A stretch of DNA of 64,000 nt from DATARR01 sp034666985 (GCA_034666985.1 JAXDKS010000068.1:248001-312000); one strand, 5' to 3'; shown: positions 19,219 through 27,781, counted from the first letter of the stretch. Notes: generated by a model not told the origin, from the letters alone. A program made the numbers and translations.

Positions 19219-19244
19219 CCGCCAGGGATTTCAATCCCGGGCGG
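19219..19244. terminator. Bidirectional terminator hairpin
   Basis: CCGCCAGGGATT pairs with AATCCCGGGCGG with one mismatched pair and a 2-base loop. It spans the converging gene ends (stops at 19218 and 19231), so it can serve both strands. Confidence 0.5.
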
Positions 19245-20841
19245 CATTCAGGGCCACAGCCTCCGCCACCTTGATGCCGTCGACGGCGGCGGAGAGGATG
19301 CCGCCGGCGTATCCGGCTCCTTCGCCCGCGGGGTAGAGACCTTCCGTGTTGAGGCTCTGGAAATCTTCGTTCCGCGGGATCCGGATCGGCGAGGAGGTGC
19401 GCGTTTCAACGCCGGTCAGCACGGCGTCCGGCATGGCGAATCCCTTGATGTTCCGGTCGAAGGCGGGGAGGGCTTCACGGATCGCCGCGATCGCGTACTC
19501 CGGCAGGCTGGTGCTCAGATCTCCCAGGCGCACACCGGGCTGGTACGACGGCAGGACCGATCCGAAAGCGGTCGAGGGCCGGCCCGCGAGGAAGTCGCCG
19601 ACGAGCTGGCCGGGCGCGTCGTAGTTGCCTCCACCCAGCTCGAACGCGCGCTGTTCCCAGTAGCGCTGAAAGTCGACGCCGGCCAGGGGCCCACCAGGAT
19701 AATCCGCGGGTGTGATGCCCACGACGATCCCGCTGTTGGCGTTGCGCTCGTCCCTGGAATATTGGCTCATGCCGTTGGTGACGACGCCGCCGGGCTCGGA
19801 GGCCGCCGCCACCACCGTGCCGCCCGGACACATGCAGAAGCTGTAGACCGACCGGCCGTTGCGGCAGTGGTGGACCAGCTTGTAATCCGCGGCCCCCAGC
19901 AGCGGGTGACCCGCCTTTGCCCCGAAGCGGCAGCGATCGATGAGCGATTGGGGATGCTCGATGCGAAATCCTATCGAGAAGGATTTGGGCTCGACGTGGA
20001 CGCCCCGGTCCAAAAGCATCTGGAACGTGTCCCGTGCGCTGTGGCCGACCGCCAGGACCACGTGATCCGCAAGCAACCGCTGGCCCTCGCTGAGAATCAC
20101 TCCGCGCACTTTTCCATCTTCGAGGATCAGGTCCTCGACCCGGCTCTGAAAGCGGATCTCGCCGCCGAGAGATTCGATCTTCGCCCGCAGGCTCTCCACC
20201 ACCTTCACCAGCCGGAAGGTGCCGATGTGGGGCTTGTTGACATAAAGGATTTCGGGCGGCGCGCCGGCCTCGACGAGTTCCGTGAGCACCTTGCGTCCGC
20301 GGTGTCCCGGATCCTTGATCTGGCTGTAGAGCTTGCCGTCGGAGAAGGTGCCGGCGCCGCCTTCGCCGAACTGCACGTTGGATTCCGGATCGAGCTTCCT
20401 CTTGCGCCAGAGCCCGAAGGTGTCGACCGTGCGCTCGCGAGCCCGCTTGCCGCGCTCCAGGAGGAGCGGACGAAACCCCATCTGGGCCAGCAGCAGAGTC
20501 GCGAAGAGACCGCAGGGCCCGCCGCCGATCACGATCGGCCGCGACGCCAGGTCTCCCGGCGCCTGGGCCGGGAAGCGATAGGAAGTGTCCGGCGTCGGCC
20601 CGATCTTCGCGGCCTCGGGACGACCGCGAAGCCGCCGCAGGATCTCCGTCTCCCGGGTAGTCTCGACGTCGAGGTGATAGATGAGATCGATCGCCCCCTT
20701 CCTGCGGGCATCGAAGCTGCGCCGAAAGATGGAGTAGCCGACCAGCTCCCGCGGCTCGATGCCGAGCTCCCGGAGGATGGCGGCCCGCAGGTCGTTCTCG
20801 GAATGATCGAGAGGGAGCCTCAGCTCAGTCAGTCGCAACAT
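19231..20841 (-). CDS. FAD-dependent dehydrogenase (COG2509-like)
   Basis: 536 residues. After an N-terminal domain of about 100 residues (ELRLPLDHSENDLRAAILRE), the dinucleotide-binding loop reads RPIVIGGGPCGLFATLLLAQ near 102-121. SNVQFGEGGAGTFSDGKLYS, a family hallmark, and HVVLAVGHSARDTFQMLLDRG follow. The end GLYPAGEGAGYAGGILSAAV is the second FAD motif. This fits the widespread 'NAD(FAD)-utilising dehydrogenase' proteins of unknown substrate. Its stop is 12 bases after the tectonin-like gene's convergent stop, and the serine hydrolase gene lies 12 bases upstream on the same strand. Confidence 0.92.
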   Translation of the reverse strand: MLRLTELRLPLDHSENDLRAAILRELGIEPRELVGYSIFRRSFDARRKGAIDLIYHLDVETTRETEILRRLRGRPEAAKIGPTPDTSYRFPAQAPGDLASRPIVIGGGPCGLFATLLLAQMGFRPLLLERGKRARERTVDTFGLWRKRKLDPESNVQFGEGGAGTFSDGKLYSQIKDPGHRGRKVLTELVEAGAPPEILYVNKPHIGTFRLVKVVESLRAKIESLGGEIRFQSRVEDLILEDGKVRGVILSEGQRLLADHVVLAVGHSARDTFQMLLDRGVHVEPKSFSIGFRIEHPQSLIDRCRFGAKAGHPLLGAADYKLVHHCRNGRSVYSFCMCPGGTVVAAASEPGGVVTNGMSQYSRDERNANSGIVVGITPADYPGGPLAGVDFQRYWEQRAFELGGGNYDAPGQLVGDFLAGRPSTAFGSVLPSYQPGVRLGDLSTSLPEYAIAAIREALPAFDRNIKGFAMPDAVLTGVETRTSSPIRIPRNEDFQSLNTEGLYPAGEGAGYAGGILSAAVDGIKVAEAVALNAARD

Positions 20842-20853
20842 GGTTGGTCAGGC

Positions 20854-22329
20854 TCAAGGGCGCGCCGGCCTGGCGCTCTGGATGGCGGCTCCCACCTCTT
20901 TGGCATGCTGTTTCAATAATTCGGGAAGGATGACGTTGCCCATGATCTCGTTGGGCGGCGTATCCTTCTCCGAGTTGTAGTTGCCGCCCGTAAACACCGC
21001 GATGAGCTGCAAGGACGGCACGATGAAGATCTTCTGCCCGCCGTTGCCCGTGGCGAGGATCGTGTCCACCCTCTGCGTCGAGCCCGCGGCCGTGATTGGA
21101 AACGTCTGGTGCCACCAGAAATAGCCGTAGGGTTTGCTCCCAATCTGCGTCAACGGCGCCGTGGAGCGCTCGATCCAACCTTGGGAAATGAGCTGGCGGC
21201 CCTGCCAGCGCCCGCCGTTCAGATAAAGAAGCCCGAACTTCAGCATGTCCCGCGGGCGAAGATAGAGCTGGCCAAACGTGCTCGCGTTCGCGGCGACCGG
21301 CTGATAGGGCCATTTGTAGCCCTGAAATCCCAGGGGATCCAACAGCTTCGTACGGGCGAAGGTCAGGAGGTCCTCGCCGGTCGCGGTCTCGATCATTCGC
21401 CCGGCGAGATGGACTCCACCGGAACAGTACCGCGCCACCGTGCCCGGCTCGGCGACCATCGGGAGGTCGATGGTAAATCGCCCCCAGTCGGGCTTGGAGT
21501 AGATGCGCTGCTCGTTGCCGGGGGAAGACTCGTCACGGTCGTCGCAGGCCAGACCCGTGCGCATCGACAGCAGATCGCCGACCGTGATCTTCGCCTTTCG
21601 CGGATCGGGATTCGCGTACGACGAGGAGGGCCAGGGCAGCAGCTCGGCGATGGGCTGCTTGTCATCCCGGATCTTGCCGAGATCGATCGCGATGCCCACG
21701 AGCGCTGAAAAAAAGCTCTTCGTCGCCGAACGCATCTGGTGCTCGCGATCGCGGTTGTAGCCATAGAAGTACTCTTCAAGAACGAGGCGGCCGCCGCGCC
21801 ACAACAGGACGCCGTGCACGTTCGGATACTGTTCGCTCACGATCGAATGAACGAGCTCCTCCAGCATGGCCACGCTCAGTCCGGCGTCGGCTGCCGGGCC
21901 CACCTCCAAGCCATCGCCCAGTCGGGCCGGGACCTGGTAGCGGTAGGGAGTACGCGTATCCCTTGGGATGAGCAAGGCCGCGATGTCGGGTGGGACGGCG
22001 CGGGTCTGGCGCGGGAAATAGTCCGCGACCTCTTTCACGCCCAGCACCTCGCCTCGTTCATTCCGGACGAACGTGACCGCCTGCCCGGCGCCGTTGCGGA
22101 ATTCGTCGCCACCAACGCGGCTCAGCTTGTAGAGTGCCCCGTCGAGAATGGCGATCAGCTCCGAATTTTTCGGGACGATCGCCACCGTCTGGCCGTCACG
22201 ATAGGCGTAGACCCCGGCGAAATCCGTCAGCGGAGCTTGCGGCTGAGGCGCGGCGACGGAGCCGGTGCCCTGGCCGAATGCCGGAGCGATGAAGGCGAGG
22301 AGGAGGACGGGGAGGCAGATCCGGCGCAT
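20854..22329 (-). CDS. Exported serine hydrolase, beta-lactamase/penicillin-binding fold
   Basis: 491 residues with signal peptide (MRRICLPVLLLAFIAPAFGQ). Residues 30-110 are an extra N-terminal beta domain. The class C beta-lactamase-like domain follows: catalytic S-x-x-K in MRSATKSFFSAL (S201, K204), the Tyr motif in ARYCSGGVHLAG (Y about 303, where canonical enzymes have YxN), and a late TGNGGQKIF strand in place of the KTG box. Such proteins are esterases, peptidases or beta-lactam-inactive homologues in the periplasm. AAAGGA precedes the ATG. The CadC-like regulator gene ends 12 bases upstream, so they are one transcription unit and the regulator may control this enzyme. Confidence 0.92.
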   Translation of the reverse strand: MRRICLPVLLLAFIAPAFGQGTGSVAAPQPQAPLTDFAGVYAYRDGQTVAIVPKNSELIAILDGALYKLSRVGGDEFRNGAGQAVTFVRNERGEVLGVKEVADYFPRQTRAVPPDIAALLIPRDTRTPYRYQVPARLGDGLEVGPAADAGLSVAMLEELVHSIVSEQYPNVHGVLLWRGGRLVLEEYFYGYNRDREHQMRSATKSFFSALVGIAIDLGKIRDDKQPIAELLPWPSSSYANPDPRKAKITVGDLLSMRTGLACDDRDESSPGNEQRIYSKPDWGRFTIDLPMVAEPGTVARYCSGGVHLAGRMIETATGEDLLTFARTKLLDPLGFQGYKWPYQPVAANASTFGQLYLRPRDMLKFGLLYLNGGRWQGRQLISQGWIERSTAPLTQIGSKPYGYFWWHQTFPITAAGSTQRVDTILATGNGGQKIFIVPSLQLIAVFTGGNYNSEKDTPPNEIMGNVILPELLKQHAKEVGAAIQSARPARP

Positions 22330-22341
22330 AGGTGTCCTTTG

Positions 22342-23838
22342 CTAAGACGATTCGTCCGCCAGATTAGCGCAGCGCAGCAGCTCGGGAAATCGGGGATGGC
22401 TCCGCAGGCTGTCGTAGAGGGGATCGACGCGCAGGAAGGGGATCATGGAGTCCGACCGCTCCCGGCACGTTTGGAGAAGCAGGTCGATGGCGCGCTCATG
22501 ATCTCCCAGCTCGATCGCCGGCACGACGCGGAACCAGGGCCGAGAGGGGCCGACCTTGGCGAAGAGGCGCTCCTTTTCAGTCCAGAAATTGTCGAGACTG
22601 GCGGGCTCCGGAACGCCCAGCCAGTGCGCCTCGGCGCGGGCGGCCTCGAGAGCTGCCGCCCGGTCCCCCTTCGCCAGCGCGGCCAGCATCATGGTCCGAA
22701 AGGCCCAGAAGAGCTCGGTCTGCGTGGGGTTCGTCTCGCTGGTCGTGCCGGGCGCCAGAGCGATCTGGCGTCGCGCCTGCTCGATCGCTTCGTCATAGCG
22801 GCGGGCGAGGTAGTAGTGCCAGGGATGTCTGGCGCGGATGAGCTCCGTTGCCGGCCGGAGCCACAGCGCCTGGCCAATCTGTTTCAGGGCCTCGTCATGG
22901 CGTCCTCGCGCGGCGAGCAGCCTCGCGTATCCGTAGTGCGCCTCGGGATTCTGCGGGTCGAGCTCGAGGGCGCGGCGGAATTCCCGCTCCGATTCCCGCC
23001 AGTCATACTCATACTTGAACAGTCTCTCGGCACGGTTGAGATGGGCGAGCGCGAGCTGGGGATCGAGCTCGCTCGCCCGTCGCTCGGCCGCCGCGAGGAT
23101 CGGCTCCACCTCCCGCGCTGGACGTTGCAGCTCCAGCAACTCGTGGCCCAGAGCGGCCCAGGCTGGAGCGAAGCGCGGCGCGAGGGTGGCCGCTCTCTGG
23201 AACGCGTCCCGCGCCTTGTCGTGCTCGTTGTGATCCGCGAAGTACTGCCCCTCGAGATACACGCGCGTCGCCTCCGCGGGGATCTTTGAAGGAATATCAG
23301 GCGCCGCCGGTCGATCGGGCGTCCGGCCGCCGCGCGAGCGCAGGGCGACCAGGCTTCCCACGATGAGCAGGGCAAGAGCGGCGGCGGCGATCCGGCGCCA
23401 GACGGCCCACGGATGTCTGGATGCTGCTGGAGGGGCCGGCGGTGCCAGAGCAGGTAGGGTCACCGGGAAGGGCTCAGGCTTCCGGCGCCGGGCCTCGACC
23501 GGGGCGAGGAAGCGATAGCCGACGCGGGGGAGGGTGGCGACGAACCGGGGTTGCTCCGGGGAGTCGTCCAGGGCGCGGCGGATCTGCCGGATGCAATAAT
23601 TGAGGGAGAGGTCGAAGTCGACGTAGCTCTCCTCGCCCCAGACCGCGGTCCGGATCTCGTCGCGTGAGACGGCCTCCCCGGCGTGGAGCGCGAGGACGGC
23701 GAGCACCCGCGCCGGCTGGGGCTGGAGCTTGACCTGCACGCCCGACCGCAGGAGCTCGCCGCTGTCCAGCCGCAGCTCGAAGTCGCCGAAGAGGAGAGAA
23801 GTGATGGCCGGGGGCTGGTGCGCGTCCAGGATCGTCAT
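22342..23838 (-). CDS. Membrane-bound CadC/OmpR-type regulator with TPR sensor
   Basis: 498 residues. Residues 12-112 form an OmpR-family winged helix (LFGDFELRLDSGELLRSG, SRDEIRTAVWGEESYVDFDL and PRVGYRFL). One transmembrane helix (AAAALALLIVGSLVAL) lies about 150-166. The exported half carries TPR-like helical repeats such as DPQNPEAHYGYARLLAARGR. This topology, DNA binding inside and sensing outside without phosphorelay, is that of ToxR/CadC proteins, and the TPR version is common in Acidobacteria. No convincing Shine-Dalgarno is seen at the ATG. The target is probably the downstream serine hydrolase gene. Confidence 0.92.
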   Translation of the reverse strand: MTILDAHQPPAITSLLFGDFELRLDSGELLRSGVQVKLQPQPARVLAVLALHAGEAVSRDEIRTAVWGEESYVDFDLSLNYCIRQIRRALDDSPEQPRFVATLPRVGYRFLAPVEARRRKPEPFPVTLPALAPPAPPAASRHPWAVWRRIAAAALALLIVGSLVALRSRGGRTPDRPAAPDIPSKIPAEATRVYLEGQYFADHNEHDKARDAFQRAATLAPRFAPAWAALGHELLELQRPAREVEPILAAAERRASELDPQLALAHLNRAERLFKYEYDWRESEREFRRALELDPQNPEAHYGYARLLAARGRHDEALKQIGQALWLRPATELIRARHPWHYYLARRYDEAIEQARRQIALAPGTTSETNPTQTELFWAFRTMMLAALAKGDRAAALEAARAEAHWLGVPEPASLDNFWTEKERLFAKVGPSRPWFRVVPAIELGDHERAIDLLLQTCRERSDSMIPFLRVDPLYDSLRSHPRFPELLRCANLADESS

Positions 23839-23886
23839 CCCGGTAGTCTAATGCCTCCGGGCGACTCCTTCCCAAACGCGCGCCCC

Positions 23887-24588
23887 TCAGTCCGGGCCGC
23901 CCTCCAGGAGGAGGCGGGCGAAGACGTCCGCGACGATCCGGTCACAGCGAGGGCCATCGAAGAGGTAGAGGCGGCGGACCTCGCGACCGATCCGCTCGTC
24001 GAGCGTCTGCCGCAGGCTGCGCTTGGCCCGATGCAGGCGCACCCTCACGTTCTCGAGGGTGAGATCGAGAGCGTCGGCGGTCTCCTCGGTCGAGAGGTCC
24101 TCGATCTCGCGCAGGCAGAAGACGGCCCGCAGCGGATCGGGGAGGGCCTCCACGGCTTCGCGGAGCACGGCCTGGAGCTCGCGGTTCTCCATCTCCCGCT
24201 CGGGACCGGAAGCCTCGGACGGAGGGTCTGGAGGCTCACCCCCGGTCGTGGGGACCAGCCGGACCAGCCGCCGCCGTTTGCGGGCACGGGCCAGCGCTTC
24301 GTGGCAGGCGATCCGGGTGAGCCAGGTGGAGAAGAGGGCCTCGCCGCGGAACGTGGCCAGCTCCCGGAAGGCCCGCATGTAGGCCTCCTGCACGACGTCC
24401 TCGGCCTCCGCGTCGTCCGTGAGGATGCCGCGGGCCACGCGGAAGAGCCGCTGGTTGTAACGCCGCATCAGGATCTCGAAAAGTGAGATGTCCCCCGCCA
24501 GCACGCGCTCCACGACCTCGTCGTCGGAGAGGACCGTGGGCGCGGCAACGGGCTGGAGCACTGGCTGATTCATCATCATTATCCTCAT
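23887..24588 (-). CDS. ECF (extracytoplasmic function) sigma-70 factor
   Basis: 233 residues. Region 2 covers about 33-100 (SLFEILMRRYNQRLFRVARG and AEAEDVVQEAYMRAFREL) and region 4 about 140-205 (ALPDPLRAVFCLREIEDLST then EETADALDLTLENVRVRLHR). The linker is long and acidic. Starts at 24588 or at one of the ATGs a few codons later are all possible, because the gene begins with several Met codons (MRIMMMNQ). No anti-sigma gene is adjacent; the DoxX gene 21 bases upstream on the same strand is the only close partner. The regulon is unknown. Confidence 0.93.
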   Translation of the reverse strand: MRIMMMNQPVLQPVAAPTVLSDDEVVERVLAGDISLFEILMRRYNQRLFRVARGILTDDAEAEDVVQEAYMRAFRELATFRGEALFSTWLTRIACHEALARARKRRRLVRLVPTTGGEPPDPPSEASGPEREMENRELQAVLREAVEALPDPLRAVFCLREIEDLSTEETADALDLTLENVRVRLHRAKRSLRQTLDERIGREVRRLYLFDGPRCDRIVADVFARLLLEGGPD

Positions 24589-24609
24589 CCTCTCGGCTCC
24601 ACGCCGAGT

Positions 24610-25041
24610 CTACACCCGGCTCTCGCGCAGACTGGATGCGGGCCTTGCCACGGGCGACTCCTGCCGGAGCACGGCGAGCCGGGCGAGCGTGGACGCCCCC
24701 ACCGCCATTGCGAGATCGCGGACGGCGATGTCGTAGAGGCCCATGGTGATGAGATTCACCGCGATGAGGGCCAGCCACGCGGCGGCGATCCAGGCCCCGA
24801 GCCGCGTCCAGCGCGTGAGCACCAGCAGACCGACCGCGATCTCGATGATCCCCACGATATGCATGAAGGTTTGAGGCGAAACCGGCAGCAGGTTCGCCAT
24901 CCAGGGGGCCAGATACTTGGGCCAGTCCGTGAGCAGGTTGAAGAACTTGTCGAGCCCCGCGAGCAGCGGGACCAGTCCATAAGTCAGCCAGAGAGGCCGG
25001 TAGAGCGACTCCAGGCTCGGGTTCGGTTGCGTCGTATTCAT
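24610..25041 (-). CDS. DoxX-like inner-membrane protein
   Basis: 143 residues with four predicted membrane helices: LWLTYGLVPLLAGLDKFFNL, FMHIVGIIEIAVGLLVLT, LGAWIAAAWLALIAVNLITM and the Ala/Leu-rich helix near DLAMAVGAST. The HIVGIIEIAVGL segment and overall size match the DoxX/DUF417 superfamily, whose members occur with redox and stress functions. GGAGG precedes the ATG. It is in an apparent operon with the ECF sigma gene, so it may belong to an envelope-stress response, which is inference. Confidence 0.85.
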   Translation of the reverse strand: MNTTQPNPSLESLYRPLWLTYGLVPLLAGLDKFFNLLTDWPKYLAPWMANLLPVSPQTFMHIVGIIEIAVGLLVLTRWTRLGAWIAAAWLALIAVNLITMGLYDIAVRDLAMAVGASTLARLAVLRQESPVARPASSLRESRV

Positions 25042-25114
25042 GGTGATCGTCCTCCTTTCACCTGTAGAGAGTCGCGAGGGGGGAGAACGTTACAGCTCAA
25101 CGCAGAATGGCGGT

Positions 25115-25142
25115 CTTGTAGGGTGCGCTGTGCGCACCTTCA
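25115..25142 (+). repeat. Dispersed 28-bp GC-rich repeat, copy 1
   Basis: These 28 bases are identical to 62192-62219, and a diverged version lies inside the MITE at 36323-36507. It contains the near-palindrome TGCGCTGTGCGCA and occupies most of the gap between the DoxX start and the lipoprotein stop. Confidence 0.7.
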
Positions 25143-25145
25143 GGG

Positions 25146-25862
25146 CTACGGTACCGACCGGAACCGCACCTTCCGCGCTTGCGAAGCCAGAAGGGTGCTG
25201 CCGTCGTGCAGGCCGGGATCGGGATGGCCTGGGCGAGTGCGGCGGACGATGAGGTCGGCGTCGCAGTCCTTCTGAGCCCCTTCGACGGGCTTGATCGCGT
25301 TGGCGGGGAGAGTGTACCGGCCGCGATCGTCTTTGACCTGGAAGGCGGCCTCCTCCATGCAGTCGCCGGCGACGGTGATTTCCAGCGGATCGGCGGCGGC
25401 GGGAGTCCAGCGCATCTCCAGGGCGGAGGCGCGGGAGACTTCGGCGGGGATGGGATCGAGCTCGAAGGGGTCCGGCAGATCGGCAATGCTCTCGGGCGCG
25501 CTCGCACCGTCCCGGCGTTCGAAGGCGATACGGACGGCGCCATCCGGCACGGGATCGCGGAAAGTGCCCCGGTAGGTCCAGGCCTGATCCTCCGGATGCG
25601 TCTCCAAGCGCAGACGCCGGCCGCCGGCCTCGGCCCAGAGCTCGTCTCCCTTACCCATCGTCAGAAAGAGCCCGGCCTCCTCCTGCTCGCCCGCGGGCCT
25701 GAGGAAGGCCCACACGGTCGTCTCCTCCGGACTCCAGGCATCCACCCGGAAATCCCCCTGGACATCCGGCGTCTGGTACTGCGTCGAGGGAACAGACCGC
25801 CTACAGCCGGCGAGGGCGAGAGTGGTAACTGCGAGAAGGGCGAGCCGGTGGGGCAGCCACAT
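25146..25862 (-). CDS. Lipoprotein of unknown function
   Basis: 238 residues. The N-terminus MWLPHRLALLAVTTLALAGC is a textbook lipoprotein signal with lipobox LAGC (modified Cys at 20). The mature part has strands and several acidic segments (RVDAWSPEETTVWAFLRPAG, RLRLETHPEDQAWTYRG), suggesting a beta-rich domain. I do not recognise the family. The open frame continues upstream to 26006, but those codons run into the phased TACAC element and lack a signal, so 25862 is preferred. The start is 62 bp from the first TACAC motif, so that element could influence its expression. Confidence 0.8.
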   Translation of the reverse strand: MWLPHRLALLAVTTLALAGCRRSVPSTQYQTPDVQGDFRVDAWSPEETTVWAFLRPAGEQEEAGLFLTMGKGDELWAEAGGRRLRLETHPEDQAWTYRGTFRDPVPDGAVRIAFERRDGASAPESIADLPDPFELDPIPAEVSRASALEMRWTPAAADPLEITVAGDCMEEAAFQVKDDRGRYTLPANAIKPVEGAQKDCDADLIVRRTRPGHPDPGLHDGSTLLASQARKVRFRSVP

Positions 25863-25924
25863 GGTGGCTATCAGTATAGCGGTTAGGCCGCCTCCCGTTT
25901 CCGACAGCAGATTTGCCGCCGCTA

Positions 25925-26243
25925 TACACAGAATCGCGCTCTCGATACACTCTCCACGGGGGTTCATACACCTCTTTCCCATTTTGACGTGTGGGGCCGC
26001 CCACAAAATACACCAGCTAGTCTCTTTTACGTGTAAAACTCCGCCGTAGAGCGTAGGGCCGAGGCTTGTTTACACAGATCGACCGCCGATCTGTGTATGA
26101 GAGCGCCCCAGAAGCCCTGTTTTCCCCCTGGTCTACACGTAAAAGCCTGTAAACGGTGTATGGATGGGACGGGTATACACTGGTACGCGAGCGGGGGGTG
26201 TATTCTCGGGATGGGACGTGTAAGGAAAGCGGCGTTCTGTGTA
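25925..26243. repeat. Mirror-symmetric array of TACAC motifs at 21-bp phase
   Basis: Thirteen exact TACAC (F) or GTGTA (R) pentamers start at 25925F, 25946F, 25967F, 26009F, 26031R, 26071F, 26093R, 26134F, 26156R, 26176F, 26198R, 26218R and 26239R. A degenerate R (GTGTG) lies at 25989. Intervals are 20-22 bp or about twice that, averaging 20.9 bp per slot. Left and right motifs pair with opposite orientation about 26084: every pair of starts sums to 52164 or 52165. The centre is a perfect 10-bp inverted repeat, TACACAGATC (26071-26080) and GATCTGTGTA (26088-26097). The arms are also loosely similar (first 21 bp: 15 identical). Most motifs are preceded by A or T. It fits a multi-site protein-binding element or a degenerate inverted mobile-element remnant. 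Confidence 0.85.
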
Positions 26244-26609
26244 TGGCGGTGGCTGGGGAGCTCTCGCGAAGCTCCGCTCTGAAGCTCAGCCATGTCCCCC
26301 TGAACGAAGATCACAGCACTTTAGGAAGTTGGAGCGCAACGAGGCGGATCAAACCCGCCCCTGAGGGCATATCGAGAGGATGGAGCAAACTCCCGGGATC
26401 TGCGCCGATGTCCCCATACTTGGGTCCAGCATCTCCAGATGTCGGACGGAGATCTGGTGGTGCCGCGCCGGGCTCTGGACATCCAAGCCAGATCTGGAGA
26501 CTCCGGAAAATCGTCCTCGGCCGGCATCTCTTTCGCGGGGTGATGGTGCTAAAGTTCCTGAGGGCATACGAGCGCTCGGCTGGGCTCGCTCAGGCCAGGG
26601 AGGTAAATC
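26244..26609. other. Non-coding spacer between array and DUF899 gene
   Basis: No convincing gene on either strand. Small structures are present: the 12-mer CCTGAGGGCATA occurs in direct orientation near 26360 and 26559, and TCTCCAGAT near 26427 is matched by ATCTGGAGA near 26486. The region ends in the DUF899 Shine-Dalgarno (GGGAGGTAAATC before the ATG). Confidence 0.5.
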
Positions 26610-27320
26610 ATGGCAAGCTCGCAGGAAGGTGTCCGGTTTCCCAACGAAACCCCCGAGTACCGTTCATCGCGGGATCAGTTGCTCCAGGCGGAGGTCGAGC
26701 TGCGCAGGAAGCTCGAAGACGTGGCGGCCTTGCGGCAGACCCTGCCGCTGGGCGGACAGGTCAAGGAGGACTACGTCTCGAGGAGGGAGGCCGCGATCTG
26801 GACGACGTCGAGACGAAAAGCAGGTTCGACTTTCGGAGCTGTTCAGCCCGGGAAGGACAGCCTCATCCTCTACAGCTACATGTTCGGTCCCGCGATGCGC
26901 CAGCCCTGCACGTCCTGCACGTCCATCCTCGACGGGCTGAACGGCACCGCGCCTCACGTGATGCAGAGGGTCAACTTCGCCGTGGTCGCCAAGTCGCCGA
27001 TCGAGCGCATCCGAGGCGTCGCCCGGGAGCGTGGCTGGCGGAACCACCACCTCCTGTCCTCAGAGCACAACAGCTACAACACCGACTATCACGGCGAAGA
27101 CCCTGCGGGGAATCAGCTCCCGGCCCTCAACGTCTTCGTCCGCCGCCCCGACGGGATCTACCACTCCTACAACACCGAGCTCCTCTACGCCCCCAGCGAG
27201 CCCGGCCAGGACGGCCGGCACGTGGACCTGATCTGGCCGCTCTGGAACCTGTTCGACTACACGCCGGAGGGACGGGGGAGCGGGTGGTATCCGAAGTTGG
27301 GGTATGGGGCGGCGGAGTAG
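26610..27320 (+). pseudogene. DUF899 (thioredoxin-like) gene with three compensating single-base deletions
   Basis: The frame from ATG 26610 gives 236 residues and starts as a normal DUF899 protein (GVRFPNETPEYRSSRDQLLQ, then LPLGGQVKEDYV) and ends as one (SLILYSYMFGPAMRQPCTSC through WPLWNLFDYTPEGRG). Between them the frame reads SRREAAIWTTSRRKAGSTFG, unlike the family. Adding one base at each of three short runs (T near 26777, A near 26818, G near 26852) gives VFEEGGRDLDDVETKKQ and VRLSELFSPGKDS, the expected text. The three losses sum to a whole codon, so the frame recovers. This may be sequencing error or a real scrambled segment of about 27 residues. The family is thioredoxin-like and often called a dithiol-disulfide oxidoreductase. 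Confidence 0.8.
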
Positions 27321-27660
27321 GCGGTGGGCTCGTCGAGCCCGTCATCGGGAAAGATCATCTTCAAGGGCGCGCCCCGCCAGGCCTGCCGCCCGTGGAGAAG
27401 TGCACCAAGCGAGCTACTCTTCCAAAACCTCTGGCACTTTTCTGCCGGAACGGCCACCGGGGCCATTCGGTTCGCGAGGCCGGACCTCGACCGGTCTGGA
27501 AGCGGCCGCCATCTTCTTCCCAAAGGGGGCGGGGACAGCTTGATTGTGGAAGCGAATGTCGTGTGTCGGGGGCAGGATGCGCTCGGGGCAGAGGAGTTAG
27601 CTTCCTCGAAGTCGGTGACCCCTGGCCGCTCGATTCCTCGAAGCTGACTGGTAAGAATTA
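27321..27660. other. Non-coding region after the DUF899 gene
   Basis: No gene I can support; open frames here have no family resemblance. A small inverted repeat, GGGCTCG-T-CGAGCCC (27326-27340), follows the DUF899 stop and may act as a weak terminator. TTCCTCGAAG occurs twice near 27602 and 27637. Base composition drops from GC-rich to AT-rich at the end of this stretch. Confidence 0.4.
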
Positions 27661-27663
27661 AGC

Positions 27664-27692
27664 TTGACACGCTACTCTAGTTCTACTAAGAT
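27664..27692 (+). promoter_or_regulatory. Strong sigma-70 promoter of the radical SAM gene
   Basis: A consensus TTGACA (27664-27669) is followed after exactly 17 bases by TAAGAT (27687-27692). Transcription would begin near 27699, leaving a leader of about 80 bases before the ATG at 27782. It sits at the left edge of the AT-richer island. Confidence 0.68.
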
Positions 27693-27781
27693 TCGGAAAC
27701 GGCCTCGTATTGGCTGGGCACGCTGCAGCCGGACCGATCGGCGCGTGGGCCTTGGGAGAACATTCGGTTAAGGAGGGAGTC

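Noticed and set aside
26025..26040. TTTTACGTGTAAAA as a parS-like centromere site
   Set aside because: It resembles parS only in symmetry. The CACGTG core is absent and no ParA/ParB genes are present.
25925..26243. CRISPR array or plasmid iterons
   Set aside because: The repeated unit is only 5-6 bp, orientation alternates and there are no cas or rep genes.
25822..26314. Open frames across the TACAC array that read as heptads with Ile-His every seven residues
   Set aside because: 21 bp equals seven codons, so phased ATACAC gives Ile-His at each step in frames on both strands. Orientation flips and no start, signal or codon bias supports a protein. The DNA lattice explains the pattern.
27428..27445. 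Sigma-54 promoter candidate TGGCACTTTTCTGCC
   Set aside because: The GG-to-GC interval is nine bases and the next gene is more than 300 bases away with its own sigma-70 promoter.
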